Shown here piece after piece: positions 1 through 8,478 of a stretch of 64,000 bases of DNA. A program made the translations under genes and the position numbers. The first letter of the stretch is position 1. Every line of letters begins with the position of its first letter. Origin of the DNA: UBA4744 sp963723165 (lineage in GTDB: Bacteria > Actinomycetota > Acidimicrobiia > Spongiisociales > UBA4744); assembly GCA_963723165.1 (NCBI GenBank), contig CAVRPP010000015.1:124001-188000 (forward strand), read 5' to 3'. Below the pieces are notes generated by a model. That model did not search any database. It saw only the letters and a list, made by a program, of their open reading frames with translations, and was not told the DNA's origin.

Positions 1-436
1 CGCCGGCCAGCAGGACGAGCACAAGGATCAACCATGGCCATCCGGGGATGAGGCCAGGGTTGTACAACAGGATGGTCACCGGCACCAGGACGATCTCGAA
101 CACGATCAGCAAGAGGGTGCTCGTGGCCGCCCGCCCTACGAACTTGGCCGCCGGATCCGTTCCGAGCAGCGTGAGCAACTCCTGTTGCGGAGGCGTGTCG
201 GCTGCCGTCTGGCGGAACGCGACCAGCATCCCGAACAGCAGCGACACGGCCAGGAACATGCCAGGACCGACCTGGGCCAGCAGCGGCCGATCGGTGCCGA
301 TGGCGAGGGGTATGAGCATGAGGGCAACGGCTCCAAAGGGAACGGTGATATAGAGCGCTTCGCCGGCGCGGCCTTCAACCAGAAGATCCTTGCGGGCGAT
401 CTCTTTTGCCTGCTGCCAGAATCCCCCGACTTTCAC
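1..436 (-). CDS. ccmB: haem exporter permease CcmB (3' part beyond window)
   Basis: This is the membrane subunit of the CcmAB transporter used in cytochrome c maturation. Translating the minus strand from a GTG at 436 gives an open frame to the window edge (about 145 residues) with at least three hydrophobic segments and a CcmB-like N-terminus: an amphipathic start with AKEIARKDL, then GEALYITVPFGAVAL. The GTG overlaps the TGA of ccmA by four bases (GTGA), so the two are translationally coupled. The C-terminus lies outside the window. The neighbouring bc-type complex with seven c haems explains the need for a Ccm system. The family call is from sequence resemblance. Confidence 0.8.
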   Translation of the reverse strand, partial: MKVGGFWQQAKEIARKDLLVEGRAGEALYITVPFGAVALMLIPLAIGTDRPLLAQVGPGMFLAVSLLFGMLVAFRQTAADTPPQQELLTLLGTDPAAKFVGRAATSTLLLIVFEIVLVPVTILLYNPGLIPGWPWLILVLVLLAG

Positions 437-1095
437 GCTATCTCCGTTCTGCCACCGAGGGTGCCGCCCTCGAGGTGATAGGTGACGGTCACCAGCGGCA
501 GCATGCGATCCGGCTCGTGGCTGACCAGCACGACCCCCCCGTCCCGTTCCTTGACGTCGCGGACCGCGGCCCGAACCAACGCTTGCGCCGCTTTGTCGAG
601 TCCGGCGTGGGCTTCGTCGAGGAGAAGAAGATCGGGCTGGATGAGCATCACGCGGGCAAATTCGACCCGGCGCTGCATGCCGTGCGAGGAGTGATCGGCA
701 CGGCGGTTCTTCGCCCCTCCGAGGCCAACCAGTTCGAGTGCGCGATCTGCCCCGTCGGTCCGTCCTCCTGCCAGTCGCGCCACAAAAGTCAGATTCTCAA
801 TCAACGTGAGCTCGCCCCACAGGCCGGGGTGGTGCCCGAGGAGGGCGATCCGGCGGCGGGCCGCCAGAATGCCGTCGGAGCCAACCCGGGCCCCGAGCAC
901 GGAGGCCTCACCGATCGAAGGCTTGAGTAGCGTGGCAAGAATCCGAAGCAGGGTCGATTTCCCCGAGCCGTTTGGACCGACAATCCCGACGACCTCTCCC
1001 GGATCGATGCGAAGGTCGACGCCACGCAGAACCGGCATCCGCCCGAAGCGGACGCCGACCCCCGATAGTTCGGCAATAGCCGTTCCCTCTGTCAC
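433..1095 (-). CDS. ccmA: haem exporter ATP-binding protein CcmA
   Basis: This is an ABC ATPase that powers CcmB in cytochrome c biogenesis. Walker A is GPNGSGKS, the Q-loop region is LLGHHPGLWGELT, the signature is the degenerate SHGMQRRVEFAR, Walker B is DLLLLDEAHAGLD and the switch His is in VSHEPD. The frame is open upstream to 1371, but the protein resembles CcmA only from about 1095. I chose the GTG at 1095 (220 residues, normal CcmA size) because a TACACT box lies eight bases upstream and no Shine-Dalgarno is visible. An ATG at 1143 is the alternative. The gene is divergent from the Rieske gene and precedes ccmB. Confidence 0.85.
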   Translation of the reverse strand: MTEGTAIAELSGVGVRFGRMPVLRGVDLRIDPGEVVGIVGPNGSGKSTLLRILATLLKPSIGEASVLGARVGSDGILAARRRIALLGHHPGLWGELTLIENLTFVARLAGGRTDGADRALELVGLGGAKNRRADHSSHGMQRRVEFARVMLIQPDLLLLDEAHAGLDKAAQALVRAAVRDVKERDGGVVLVSHEPDRMLPLVTVTYHLEGGTLGGRTEIA

Positions 1096-1103
1096 AGCGG
1101 GAA

Positions 1104-1109
1104 AGTGTA
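1104..1109 (-). promoter_or_regulatory. putative leaderless -10 box (TACACT) for ccmA
   Basis: TACACT ends eight bases before the GTG chosen for ccmA, with no ribosome binding site between. This fits the TAnnnT-to-start pattern repeated at many genes in this window. Confidence 0.45.
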
Positions 1110-1243
1110 GGTGGTGGCGGCTCCGACGGAGTTCGTCGTTCATGCGAGCGCCCACACAAACCCCGATGGGCCGACTTCCCGGCACGGGCGCTGCTATAAA
1201 GGTTGGGCAGGTTCTCGTCGAGGACCTGCGAGGGAGGTCTCCG

Positions 1244-1780
1244 ATGGCCGAAGACGCTGAACTGCCGGTTGCAGATCTGGAAGGTTCCGACACGGATCCG
1301 GAGACTGAAGCGGACGGGGTGTCCCGCCGGAAGCTGCTGATCGGATCGGTCGGAGTCATGTCGGGAGCCATCGCCGCCGGTGTCGGTGTGCCGGCGATCT
1401 TCTACATCGCCGGGCCTGCCCAGGAGCAAGGGGGCGAACAGGAATGGATTCGTCTCGGCTCGGTCAGTTCGGTCGAAACCGGTACACAGACCCTCATGAA
1501 GGCGACGGTCGAGCGCAGAGCCGGTTATCTCACCACCACGGAAGAACTGTCGGTGTTCGTCTCGACCGAGAATGGATCCGATTTCATAGCGCTGTCCAAC
1601 ATCTGCACGCACCTCGGCTGCCGGGTCCGCTGGGTCGAAGAACAGGACGGCTTTTTCTGTCCGTGCCACAACGCCATCTTCGGGCCGGACGGTTCGGTCC
1701 AAACAGGCCCCCCGCCGAGGCCCCTCGACCGATTCGAGACAAAGGTCGAGGACGGTCAGATCTTCATCAGAAGGACTTGA
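1244..1780 (+). CDS. qcrA: Rieske iron-sulfur subunit of the cytochrome bc complex
   Basis: This subunit carries the [2Fe-2S] cluster that takes the first electron from quinol. The cluster boxes are CTHLGC (121-126) and CPCHNA (139-144), followed by GPPPRPLDRFE typical of Rieske domains. A twin-arginine motif, SRRKLLIG near residue 27, precedes a single hydrophobic anchor (about 31-57), so Tat export is likely. I chose the ATG at 1244 because AGGGAGG sits seven bases upstream; the in-frame region before it looks non-coding. The gene ends one base before the cytochrome b gene, so it begins a three-gene operon. Confidence 0.92.
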   Translation: MAEDAELPVADLEGSDTDPETEADGVSRRKLLIGSVGVMSGAIAAGVGVPAIFYIAGPAQEQGGEQEWIRLGSVSSVETGTQTLMKATVERRAGYLTTTEELSVFVSTENGSDFIALSNICTHLGCRVRWVEEQDGFFCPCHNAIFGPDGSVQTGPPPRPLDRFETKVEDGQIFIRRT

Positions 1781-1781
1781 T

Positions 1782-2441
1782 ATGGTGTCAAAGCTTGGTG
1801 AATGGCTGAACGAGCGGACGGGTTGGCGCACGACCTACACGGCAGTCTTCCTGAGGAGAATCCCCAAGATCAATTGGGCCTATACGCTCGGCAGCGCCAC
1901 CCTTTTCGCGATGGTCATCCAGATCGTCACGGGCATTCTGCTGACCCTGTACTACGTCCCCGAACCCCAGCAGGCGTACGCCAGTGTCAGCTACATCACG
2001 AACGAACTTCCCTTCGGGTGGTTGATCCGCGGCCTGCACCATTGGGGGGCCAGTGCGATGGTCCTGCTCGTCGTGTTGCACATGGTCCGGGTCATCATCT
2101 ACGGCGCCTATAAATACCCGCGCGAATTCACGTGGATCACCGGCGTGGCACTGCTTCTTCTGACGTTCTCGTTTGGCTTCACCGGGTACCTGCTGCCGTG
2201 GGATCAGCGTGCCTATTGGGCGACTGTGGTAGGAACCCAGATCGGCGAGGTGACGCCGTTGGTGGGCGACACCCTGCGGGCCGTCATGCTCGGCGGCGAA
2301 GAGATCTCGGGGTTGACGCTCACCCGTTTCTACGGGGCGCATGTCTGGGTGCTCCCCTCGGTGCTGTTGCTCCTGGTTGGCATCCACCTCTATCTCGTCA
2401 TTCGCAACGGCATAACTGCTGTGCCGAAACGAGGCGAGTAG
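1782..2441 (+). CDS. qcrB: cytochrome b, N-terminal (b6-like) half
   Basis: This is the haem-b-carrying half of cytochrome b. At 219 residues it has the size of cytochrome b6 rather than full cytochrome b. Four haem-ligating histidines fall at residues 86, 100, 187 and 202, the same numbering and spacing as in plant b6 (from family knowledge). The PWDQRAYWATVV and RGLHHWGAS motifs are intact. No cysteine is present at position 35, so the extra covalent haem of b6f complexes is not expected. The following gene begins four bases after the stop and encodes the missing C-terminal half. Confidence 0.92.
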   Translation: MVSKLGEWLNERTGWRTTYTAVFLRRIPKINWAYTLGSATLFAMVIQIVTGILLTLYYVPEPQQAYASVSYITNELPFGWLIRGLHHWGASAMVLLVVLHMVRVIIYGAYKYPREFTWITGVALLLLTFSFGFTGYLLPWDQRAYWATVVGTQIGEVTPLVGDTLRAVMLGGEEISGLTLTRFYGAHVWVLPSVLLLLVGIHLYLVIRNGITAVPKRGE

Positions 2442-2445
2442 CCCC

Positions 2446-4551
2446 ATGAGCAAGAGAGAAGAGCGCGAGGAATACCTCCGGGAGTACGAAGAAGAGAAGA
2501 AGAAGGGTGTTCCGTTTTGGCCGGACATCATCTTCAAGGACGCTCTCGTTGCTTTCGTCCTCTTCATAGTTCTTGTTGCTCTTGCGTACTTCCTCGGCTC
2601 CAGCCTGGAGGAAATTGCCGATCCAAGTGACGCCGACTACACGCCCCGGCCCGAGTGGTATTTCCTGTTCCTTTTCCAATTGCTGAAGTTCTTCCCCGGC
2701 GATCTCGAGGTGATCGGGGTCATCGTTCTGCCGGTCATCGCCATCATCTTCCTGATCATGCTTCCCTGGTTGGATCGGTCAAGAAAGCGGCATCCCTCGA
2801 GCCGCCCCATCGTGACCGGCATCACGGTCGCGGGAATAGCAGCAGCGGTTTTCCTAACCGTGCAGGCGATCGAGGAAGCCCCGCCTCCGAGCGGTGCCAC
2901 CGCCGAAGGCGATCGGGTCGCCGCCCTCTATGTCGGTAACTGTTCTGGCTGCCACGGCTCGAGCGTTACCGTTGCTCCCGGCACCGACCTCTTTGCGGTC
3001 ATTTCAGCCGGAACCCACGAGGGGATGCCCTCGTGGAACGCCGACCTGGCCGCAGACGAGATTGACGCGTTGATCGGATTCATCCTGGCACCGCGCGGCA
3101 ATGAGGTTTTTGCCGCCAACTGCGCGGAGTGTCACACCGCCGAGCAGCTAATCGAGACCGATGCCATTGACTTGCGCACCGCTCTCGAGGGCGGTTCGAC
3201 CTATCCCGCGCATGCGGATCTGGACATTCCTGAGTGGTCCGAGGTCATGACCAGCGCCGAGCAGGGTCAGTTGCTCAATTTCCTCACCGCCCCCGACGGG
3301 CAGCGGCTCTGGACCCAGCAGTGTTCCTCCTGCCACGGACGGTCGGTGGCGTTCGCCTGTACGGATGAGGAGCTTCGTGAGATTGTCGTTCAGGGCGGGG
3401 GCCATCTCGACATGCCGGCCTTCGGGTCAACGCTCGCTGAAGCAGACATTCAAACTCTGGCCAACTACGTGATGGAACCGGCGTCCGCTCCGGCGGGTGA
3501 GCAATTGTTTGCCCGGAGCTGCACGTCGTGCCATGCCCAGAGGGTCCCGCGAGCAGCGTCGCTCGAAGAGGCCGTGCAGGCCATCGCCGCCGGCGGTGCC
3601 CATGAGGACATGCCGGTGTGGGGCGAGATCCTGACCGACGAGCAGATCGATGCGCTCGTTGCGTATATCGTGGAAGCCGCCGAAGCGCCCGACCTGGTCG
3701 TCGCCCAAGCCCTGTACGAGCAGAACTGCACCTCATGCCACGGCGACCTGGGTGAAGGTGGTCCCAACCCTGCCCGGGCCGATGACATCATCGCCCCGAT
3801 CAGTACTGCGGAGTACTTGCGGACCCGTGACGACCAGACGCTTCGCGCCATCATCTCTCAGGGCCAGCCCAACTTCGGTATGTCACCGTTCGGGGACTCT
3901 TTCGGTGGCCCTCTCAACGATGAGCAGGTGGATGCCATCGTGGCTTTCATGAGAGCCTGGGAGGCGAACCCGCCTGTCGATCTGCCCCCTGAGGTGTCAG
4001 AAGTGCCGCAACCCACTGCCAGCGGACGGGAGGTCTACGCCCAGCTTTGCTCGCAATGCCATGGTCAGAGCGGCGAAGGGGGGATTGGGACGGCCCTGGG
4101 TGAGCCGGCATGGCAGGCGGCCAACAACGACAAGGCCATCTTTGATGCCATCAACCTCGGTCACGAGGCAACGGCGATGATCGCCTGGGGCGAGATCTTG
4201 ACCTCGCAACAAATCGAACAGCTGGTCACGCACATCCGGACTCTGAATTCGTCCGGTTCCAGCGCCGGGCCACCAACCTACGTGGGAGACATTCTCCCGA
4301 TCTTTGATTCATTCTGCACTGTGTGCCATGGGACGCTGGGCGGATGGACCGGGACCAGCTACCAGGAGGCGCTCACCACCGGCGCCGATGGGCCAACCAT
4401 TATCAAGGGTGATCCCGACAACAGCCTCCTGGTCCAGTCGCTCGTCGGAACGCACCCGGATGGTGTGGTCATGCCACCGTCGGGCACCATGTCCGATTCC
4501 GATATCCAGACCATCATCGACTGGATCGAGGCAGGAGCTCCCGAGCGGTAG
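2446..4551 (+). CDS. cytochrome b C-terminal half fused to seven cytochrome c domains
   Basis: The 701-residue protein starts with a subunit IV-like segment with membrane helices at about 30-52, 86-110 and 122-140, including the cytochrome b motif PEWYFLFLFQLLK (69-81). After residue 145 come seven c-type haem sites: CSGCH (166), CAECH (226), CSSCH (293), CTSCH (359), CTSCH (428), CSQCH (535) and CTVCH (624). Most repeats end with a Met that could be the distal ligand (GMPSW, DMPAF, DMPVW, GMSPF). The last unit, with GDPDNSLL and MPPSG, resembles cytochrome domains of planctomycete type. It replaces a separate cytochrome c1 or QcrC: electrons should pass Rieske to this chain of haems. No frameshift interrupts it. 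Confidence 0.9.
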   Translation: MSKREEREEYLREYEEEKKKGVPFWPDIIFKDALVAFVLFIVLVALAYFLGSSLEEIADPSDADYTPRPEWYFLFLFQLLKFFPGDLEVIGVIVLPVIAIIFLIMLPWLDRSRKRHPSSRPIVTGITVAGIAAAVFLTVQAIEEAPPPSGATAEGDRVAALYVGNCSGCHGSSVTVAPGTDLFAVISAGTHEGMPSWNADLAADEIDALIGFILAPRGNEVFAANCAECHTAEQLIETDAIDLRTALEGGSTYPAHADLDIPEWSEVMTSAEQGQLLNFLTAPDGQRLWTQQCSSCHGRSVAFACTDEELREIVVQGGGHLDMPAFGSTLAEADIQTLANYVMEPASAPAGEQLFARSCTSCHAQRVPRAASLEEAVQAIAAGGAHEDMPVWGEILTDEQIDALVAYIVEAAEAPDLVVAQALYEQNCTSCHGDLGEGGPNPARADDIIAPISTAEYLRTRDDQTLRAIISQGQPNFGMSPFGDSFGGPLNDEQVDAIVAFMRAWEANPPVDLPPEVSEVPQPTASGREVYAQLCSQCHGQSGEGGIGTALGEPAWQAANNDKAIFDAINLGHEATAMIAWGEILTSQQIEQLVTHIRTLNSSGSSAGPPTYVGDILPIFDSFCTVCHGTLGGWTGTSYQEALTTGADGPTIIKGDPDNSLLVQSLVGTHPDGVVMPPSGTMSDSDIQTIIDWIEAGAPER

Positions 4552-4616
4552 CGTCGGTGGTCGGGAGCCTGGTTCACCTTCGAACTGCTCCTACCGGCTG
4601 ATGGTGGCTATCCAGG

Positions 4617-5312
4617 TCATGGACGGGCTCGTCGAGCGTGGAGTCGGACGGCCAGGAGACCGCCGAGGCCTATCGCGAAGGCAGCCACATACCAGGCGAT
4701 CGGACCGGTTCCGAGGGAAGGCCGCATTGGCTCGGTCATCAGTCTGATGGCCCCGGCGATGGCCAGCGCAGCTGCACCGATAACCCCGGAAAACGAGACT
4801 CCGCCGCGCAACCACGTGAGAAGCACAAAGGCGGCCACCAGGAAAAGGAGGGCGGCATAGATCTCCACCGGGTGCCGGGTGATCGTGCTTCCCTCCTGGG
4901 CGACCGCCCAGGGGAGTGATGAGGTTGTGCCCAGGCACGCTCCCCGGTACAGACAACCGGCATGCCAGCCGGCCAGCCCGGCCATGGCGGCGGGTCCGAG
5001 GGCATCGATCGTTGCGGCCAACCGGCGGCGAGATGTGAGTGAAACGAACGCCAGGGCACCGAGGGAGGCAAAGCCGGTGTCGACTCCGCTCCGCACGATG
5101 AGGATGTCACCCGGATGCGTGAAAGGACTGGTACCGGACAGGACCATGGCTGCCAGCCGACCGGTTATCAAACCCGACACTGCGGCCCCCAGAATGAGAT
5201 CGCTCAGGCTGCCGGTCTCCGCTGGAATGAGACCAAGCGACTTTTCCCACCAGGCCATCAACAGGGCAGCGCCGACGCCGGTGGCCGCTGCCCACAGCAA
5301 GGTAAATTCCAT
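4617..5312 (-). CDS. Lgt-like (prolipoprotein diacylglyceryl transferase family) membrane protein
   Basis: The protein is 231 residues with about seven hydrophobic segments. It resembles the Lgt family through HPVEIYAALL and the preceding loop GWHAGCLYRGACLG. True Lgt has GRxGN with a catalytic Arg in that loop; here those residues are not conserved and two cysteines appear instead, so I do not call it a bona fide Lgt. Its ATG overlaps the TGA of the upstream thioredoxin-like gene (TGATG), which points to a joint role, possibly in envelope thiol chemistry or cytochrome c maturation. That role is inference. Confidence 0.65.
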   Translation of the reverse strand: MEFTLLWAAATGVGAALLMAWWEKSLGLIPAETGSLSDLILGAAVSGLITGRLAAMVLSGTSPFTHPGDILIVRSGVDTGFASLGALAFVSLTSRRRLAATIDALGPAAMAGLAGWHAGCLYRGACLGTTSSLPWAVAQEGSTITRHPVEIYAALLFLVAAFVLLTWLRGGVSFSGVIGAAALAIAGAIRLMTEPMRPSLGTGPIAWYVAAFAIGLGGLLAVRLHARRARP

Positions 5313-5806
5313 CAGGGGTTCTCAGCCCTGTTGAGTAACTCGTCGATCTGCAACGCCAGCATTCTCTCGTCGATGACGCCCGGTTGATAGTGGACCAATT
5401 CTCCACCAGGCGCAAAGAAGTAGGTTTGCGGGACTCCCGAGCCACCCAAAGCCGCCGGAACCGATCTGGGAGCATCAAAGAGGTTCTCGAACGAAAGACC
5501 GAACTCTGCGACGAATTCTTGGGCGCCGCTCTGTGTGTCGGCGACGTTGACGCCGACGAACCGGATCTGGTCGCCGAACTGGTTGAAGGCCCGCTCGAGC
5601 AGGGGTGCCTCGGATCGACAGGGGATGCACCACGACGCCCAAAAATTGATGACCACCGGCCGGGTCGATGTTTCGAGCAGAGCGGCCATCTCCTCAGCGT
5701 TGGTGGGAGTCAGCGGCGCCGCCGCCGATTGAGAAACCCCGGGTGTGCAGCTCGAAAGGACGACCAGCAGAGCAGCGAGTACGGCGGCGAGGGGTAAACG
5801 TGGCAT
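5312..5806 (-). CDS. TlpA/ResA-like thioredoxin lipoprotein
   Basis: This is a membrane-anchored, extracytoplasmic thiol-disulfide oxidoreductase. The signal peptide ends in a lipobox, VVLSSC, and the thioredoxin active site is WCIPC within NFWASWCIPCRSEAP. The cis-Pro region is GGSGVPQTYF. The family (TlpA, ResA, CcmG) reduces apocytochrome c before haem attachment, which fits the neighbouring multi-haem gene and ccmAB. I chose the ATG at 5806 because a TACGAT box lies ten bases upstream; the ATG at 5818 is also possible. It is translationally coupled to the Lgt-like gene. Confidence 0.85.
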   Translation of the reverse strand: MPRLPLAAVLAALLVVLSSCTPGVSQSAAAPLTPTNAEEMAALLETSTRPVVINFWASWCIPCRSEAPLLERAFNQFGDQIRFVGVNVADTQSGAQEFVAEFGLSFENLFDAPRSVPAALGGSGVPQTYFFAPGGELVHYQPGVIDERMLALQIDELLNRAENP

Positions 5807-5816
5807 CCGGACCCGC

Positions 5817-5822
5817 ATCGTA
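5817..5822 (-). promoter_or_regulatory. putative -10 box (TACGAT) for the TlpA-like gene
   Basis: TACGAT lies ten bases before the ATG at 5806, and no Shine-Dalgarno is seen. It is divergent from the glgC promoter. Confidence 0.35.
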
Positions 5823-5841
5823 GGGCGGGGAAGAGGCTACC

Positions 5842-5847
5842 TAGTAT
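5842..5847 (+). promoter_or_regulatory. putative -10 box (TAGTAT) for glgC
   Basis: TAGTAT ends eleven bases before the glgC ATG. A start about seven bases downstream would leave a leader of only a few nucleotides. Confidence 0.45.
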
Positions 5848-5858
5848 GTTGTGCAGAG

Positions 5859-7091
5859 ATGACAACAAGACGACATGTACTCGCCATGGTTCTCGCCGGC
5901 GGTGAAGGGAAGCGCCTCTTTCCGTTGACGCGAGATCGGGCCAAACCGGCCGTCCCGTTCGGCGGCCAATACCGGCTCATCGACTTCGCACTGTCGAATC
6001 TGGTCAACGCAGGATTCCGCCGGATCGTGGTGCTCACCCAGTACAAGAGCCACAGTCTCGATACCCATCTGGCGCAGACGTGGCGCCTCTCGCCGATGCT
6101 CGGTTATTACGTAGCACCCGTGCCCGCCCAGATGCGGCGCGGTCCCCACTGGTTTGCCGGATCGGCCGATGCCATCTTTCAGAACCTCAACCTCATTCGC
6201 GACGAGGAACCTGACTACGTCATCGTTTTCGGTGCCGATCACATCTATCGCATGGATCCCGAGCAGATGCTCGACCAGCACATCGAGAGTGGAACCGCCG
6301 CCACAGTGGCCGGAATCAAGGTGCCCATCGGTGAGGCGAGCGAGTTCGGGATCATCGATGCCGGAGCAGACGGCAAGATCAAGTCATTCCTCGAAAAGCC
6401 GGCAGAACCTCCGCATATGCCCGGCAATCCAGACTTCGCTTTTGCCTCGATGGGGAACTACATCTTCTCGACCGAGGCGCTCATCGAGGCCGTTGTTGCG
6501 GATGCTGAGGATGAGAAATCCAAACACGATATGGGCGGGAGCATTGTTCCGATGTTCGTCGATCAGGGCGACGCGTATGTCTACAACTTCAACAACAACG
6601 TGGTTCCCGGCCAAACCGAGCGTGAGTTCGGATACTGGCGCGATGTCGGGACCCTCGATGCCTATTTCCACGCGTCGATGGATCTCGTCACCGTCGATCC
6701 CGTTTTCGACCTCTACAACGAGGAATGGCCAATCCTTACGTGGCTCTATCCGTATCCTCCTGCAAAGTTCGTCCATGACCAGGAAGGGCGGCGTGGGACT
6801 GCCATCGAGTCTCTGGTATCGGCGGGAGCCATAGTTTCGGGAGCCACCGCGCGGCGGTCGATCATCTCACCTGACGTCCGGTTGCATTCCTACGCGCTGG
6901 TCGAGGATTCCGTCATATTCGGCGGTGTTGATGTTGGCCGGGATGCAGTCGTGAAGAGGGCGATCATCGACAAGGGTGTTTCCGTTCCGCAGGGATATCA
7001 GATCGGGGTCGATCACGCGGCGGATCGTGAGCGGTTCACCGTTTCGGACGACGGCATCGTGGTGATCGGCAAAGGCGAAAAGCTGGAGTAG
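5859..7091 (+). CDS. glgC: glucose-1-phosphate adenylyltransferase
   Basis: GlgC makes ADP-glucose from glucose-1-phosphate and ATP, the committed step of bacterial glycogen synthesis. The 410-residue protein begins with the nucleotidyltransferase motif MVLAGGEGKRLFPLT, followed by AKPAVPFGGQYRLIDFALSN, and has EFGIIDAG, FLEKP and the YWRDVGTLDAY motif of the family. The C-terminal part is the left-handed beta-helix region. I chose the ATG at 5859 since earlier in-frame codons give no family similarity. A glucan phosphorylase and a ROK glucokinase elsewhere in the window complete a glycogen theme. Confidence 0.95.
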   Translation: MTTRRHVLAMVLAGGEGKRLFPLTRDRAKPAVPFGGQYRLIDFALSNLVNAGFRRIVVLTQYKSHSLDTHLAQTWRLSPMLGYYVAPVPAQMRRGPHWFAGSADAIFQNLNLIRDEEPDYVIVFGADHIYRMDPEQMLDQHIESGTAATVAGIKVPIGEASEFGIIDAGADGKIKSFLEKPAEPPHMPGNPDFAFASMGNYIFSTEALIEAVVADAEDEKSKHDMGGSIVPMFVDQGDAYVYNFNNNVVPGQTEREFGYWRDVGTLDAYFHASMDLVTVDPVFDLYNEEWPILTWLYPYPPAKFVHDQEGRRGTAIESLVSAGAIVSGATARRSIISPDVRLHSYALVEDSVIFGGVDVGRDAVVKRAIIDKGVSVPQGYQIGVDHAADRERFTVSDDGIVVIGKGEKLE

Positions 7092-7154
7092 TTTCTCCTC
7101 TTTCGTTCTGATTACTTCGTGGTTGCTACGCGCCTCGGTCACAACTCGTTTCGG

Positions 7155-7934
7155 CTAGCCGGTGACGTCGACCGTGACGGTACCGGGGAGCGTCTTCGTA
7201 GAACCTGCCATCGTGTACGACACTGTCAATCCGAGGGTGTAGATGCCGGGGGCGACGCCGGTCGTATCCACCAGGAAGGCTGCGAAGTCAGTTTCCGTGT
7301 CCTCGAGGACGCTGTTGAAGTTGAGGCTCGTCGACGATTTGGCGGCCGGATAGGCCACTGTCAAACCCGCCGGGTCGGAGACGATCACGTCGAAGCCATC
7401 GACCAACGGAGCGAGACCCGTGAAATCGACTTCCATCCACGCTGATTCACCGCTCGCAATAGATCCGAGCGACTCTGTGACCTGGGTGACGTCCTGATCT
7501 GCGTTGTACCGAGCGACCGGAACGGTCACGTCGAAGTTGTCTTCGATCTGAGTGCCGTCGGCGGTGTAGCTGACGAGCAGTTTGATCTTGAAGTTCTTGG
7601 TCTGGCTATACGGGACGGAAACGTTCAAAGCCGTGAAGTCCATTTCTTTCTCGGCTAGCACATGCCCGTTCATCAGGCCGGTGAATCCGGGGGTGTTTTC
7701 GGGGTAGGTCACCTCGACACCGGCCGGAGCCTCAGCCACAACCTTGAAATCTGCAACGTCGCCGCCTTTTCCCTGCCAGTTGATGGCCACCCAGGCGGTG
7801 TCACCAGCGACAATCGTGGCGACTTTCTTCGTCTTGAGGCTGGCTTCCGGTCCCTTGGCGATGGCCGGGGAGGCGGTCCCGATAACCAACATGGTGGCGA
7901 TTGCCGTTGTGATGATTCGATGTTTCATACTCAT
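7155..7934 (-). CDS. secreted protein with two tandem beta-type domains (cassette copy A)
   Basis: The 259-residue product has a signal peptide (cut likely after SPAIA) and two internally related domains of about 105 residues. Shared landmarks are GDTAWVAINW / GESAWMEVDF, VEVTYPEN / LTVAYPAA, EKEMDFTALNV / DTETDFAAFLV and LLVSYTADG / LTVSYTMAG. The alternating hydrophobic pattern suggests an Ig-like beta-sandwich, but I do not recognise the family. It is closely related to the protein at 8479-9276, and each follows a small lipoprotein gene, so a gene pair has been duplicated. The role is unknown; it is extracellular or cell-surface. Confidence 0.8.
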   Translation of the reverse strand: MSMKHRIITTAIATMLVIGTASPAIAKGPEASLKTKKVATIVAGDTAWVAINWQGKGGDVADFKVVAEAPAGVEVTYPENTPGFTGLMNGHVLAEKEMDFTALNVSVPYSQTKNFKIKLLVSYTADGTQIEDNFDVTVPVARYNADQDVTQVTESLGSIASGESAWMEVDFTGLAPLVDGFDVIVSDPAGLTVAYPAAKSSTSLNFNSVLEDTETDFAAFLVDTTGVAPGIYTLGLTVSYTMAGSTKTLPGTVTVDVTG

Positions 7935-7991
7935 GTCATCGGCGTTGGCGGTAGCGAATCTTGATGGCTATCAGATCGGTGTCCCGACGAA

Positions 7992-8402
7992 CTAGTCCTC
8001 GCCGCAATAGCTGTCGTACTCGGTCAGCACCTGTTCGCGCAGGTCGATCTGATTGTCCAGCTCTGCCTTGAAGGCGTCGTAGTCGGCCCGGTTCAACCCA
8101 TAGTGCGTGAGTCGATCTTCCAGAGCCTGGTTCAATGCGCTCAGGTCGGAAAACGCGTACCGTTGAACGTCGCACATCCAGCGGGCTTCGACGGCCACCA
8201 GGAGATCGTCGCCGGAAAGGGCGGGGTCCAGTTCGGGCGGCGCTATCGGCTCAACGGAGATCTGTGACCCTGCCTGCGCGGCCGTTGTGGTCACCTCTCG
8301 ATCTGTGGTTGTGGTGGTGAGCTCGGACGACTCAGTTCCCGAGCACGCCGAGATCAGCATGAATCCGAGAGCGAAGAGCACTCCTAAACGTTGTTTGTTC
8401 AT
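7992..8402 (-). CDS. small lipoprotein with WMCDVQRY domain (cassette copy A)
   Basis: The 136-residue product begins MNKQRLGVLFALGFMLISAC, with a lipobox cysteine at residue 20. A Thr-rich linker follows, and then a domain of about 65 residues that starts with EARWMCDVQRY and ends with SYC. The two cysteines of this domain are conserved in the paralogue at 9319-9621, so a disulfide is plausible. I chose the ATG at 8402; upstream in-frame codons look non-coding. It lies 57 bases before the secreted protein gene and is probably co-transcribed with it. The family is not recognised. Confidence 0.75.
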   Translation of the reverse strand: MNKQRLGVLFALGFMLISACSGTESSELTTTTTDREVTTTAAQAGSQISVEPIAPPELDPALSGDDLLVAVEARWMCDVQRYAFSDLSALNQALEDRLTHYGLNRADYDAFKAELDNQIDLREQVLTEYDSYCGED

Positions 8403-8478
8403 GTGGATCGCCTTTGCTTCGTCTTGATAGGTATCGGGGGTTCGGTGTGTCCCCCTGAGCGATTGCGTGGGCCGATGA

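Noticed and set aside
1096..1371. N-terminal extension of CcmA
   Set aside because: The extra 92 codons run across the divergent Rieske start, lack similarity to CcmA, and a better start with a -10 box exists at 1095.
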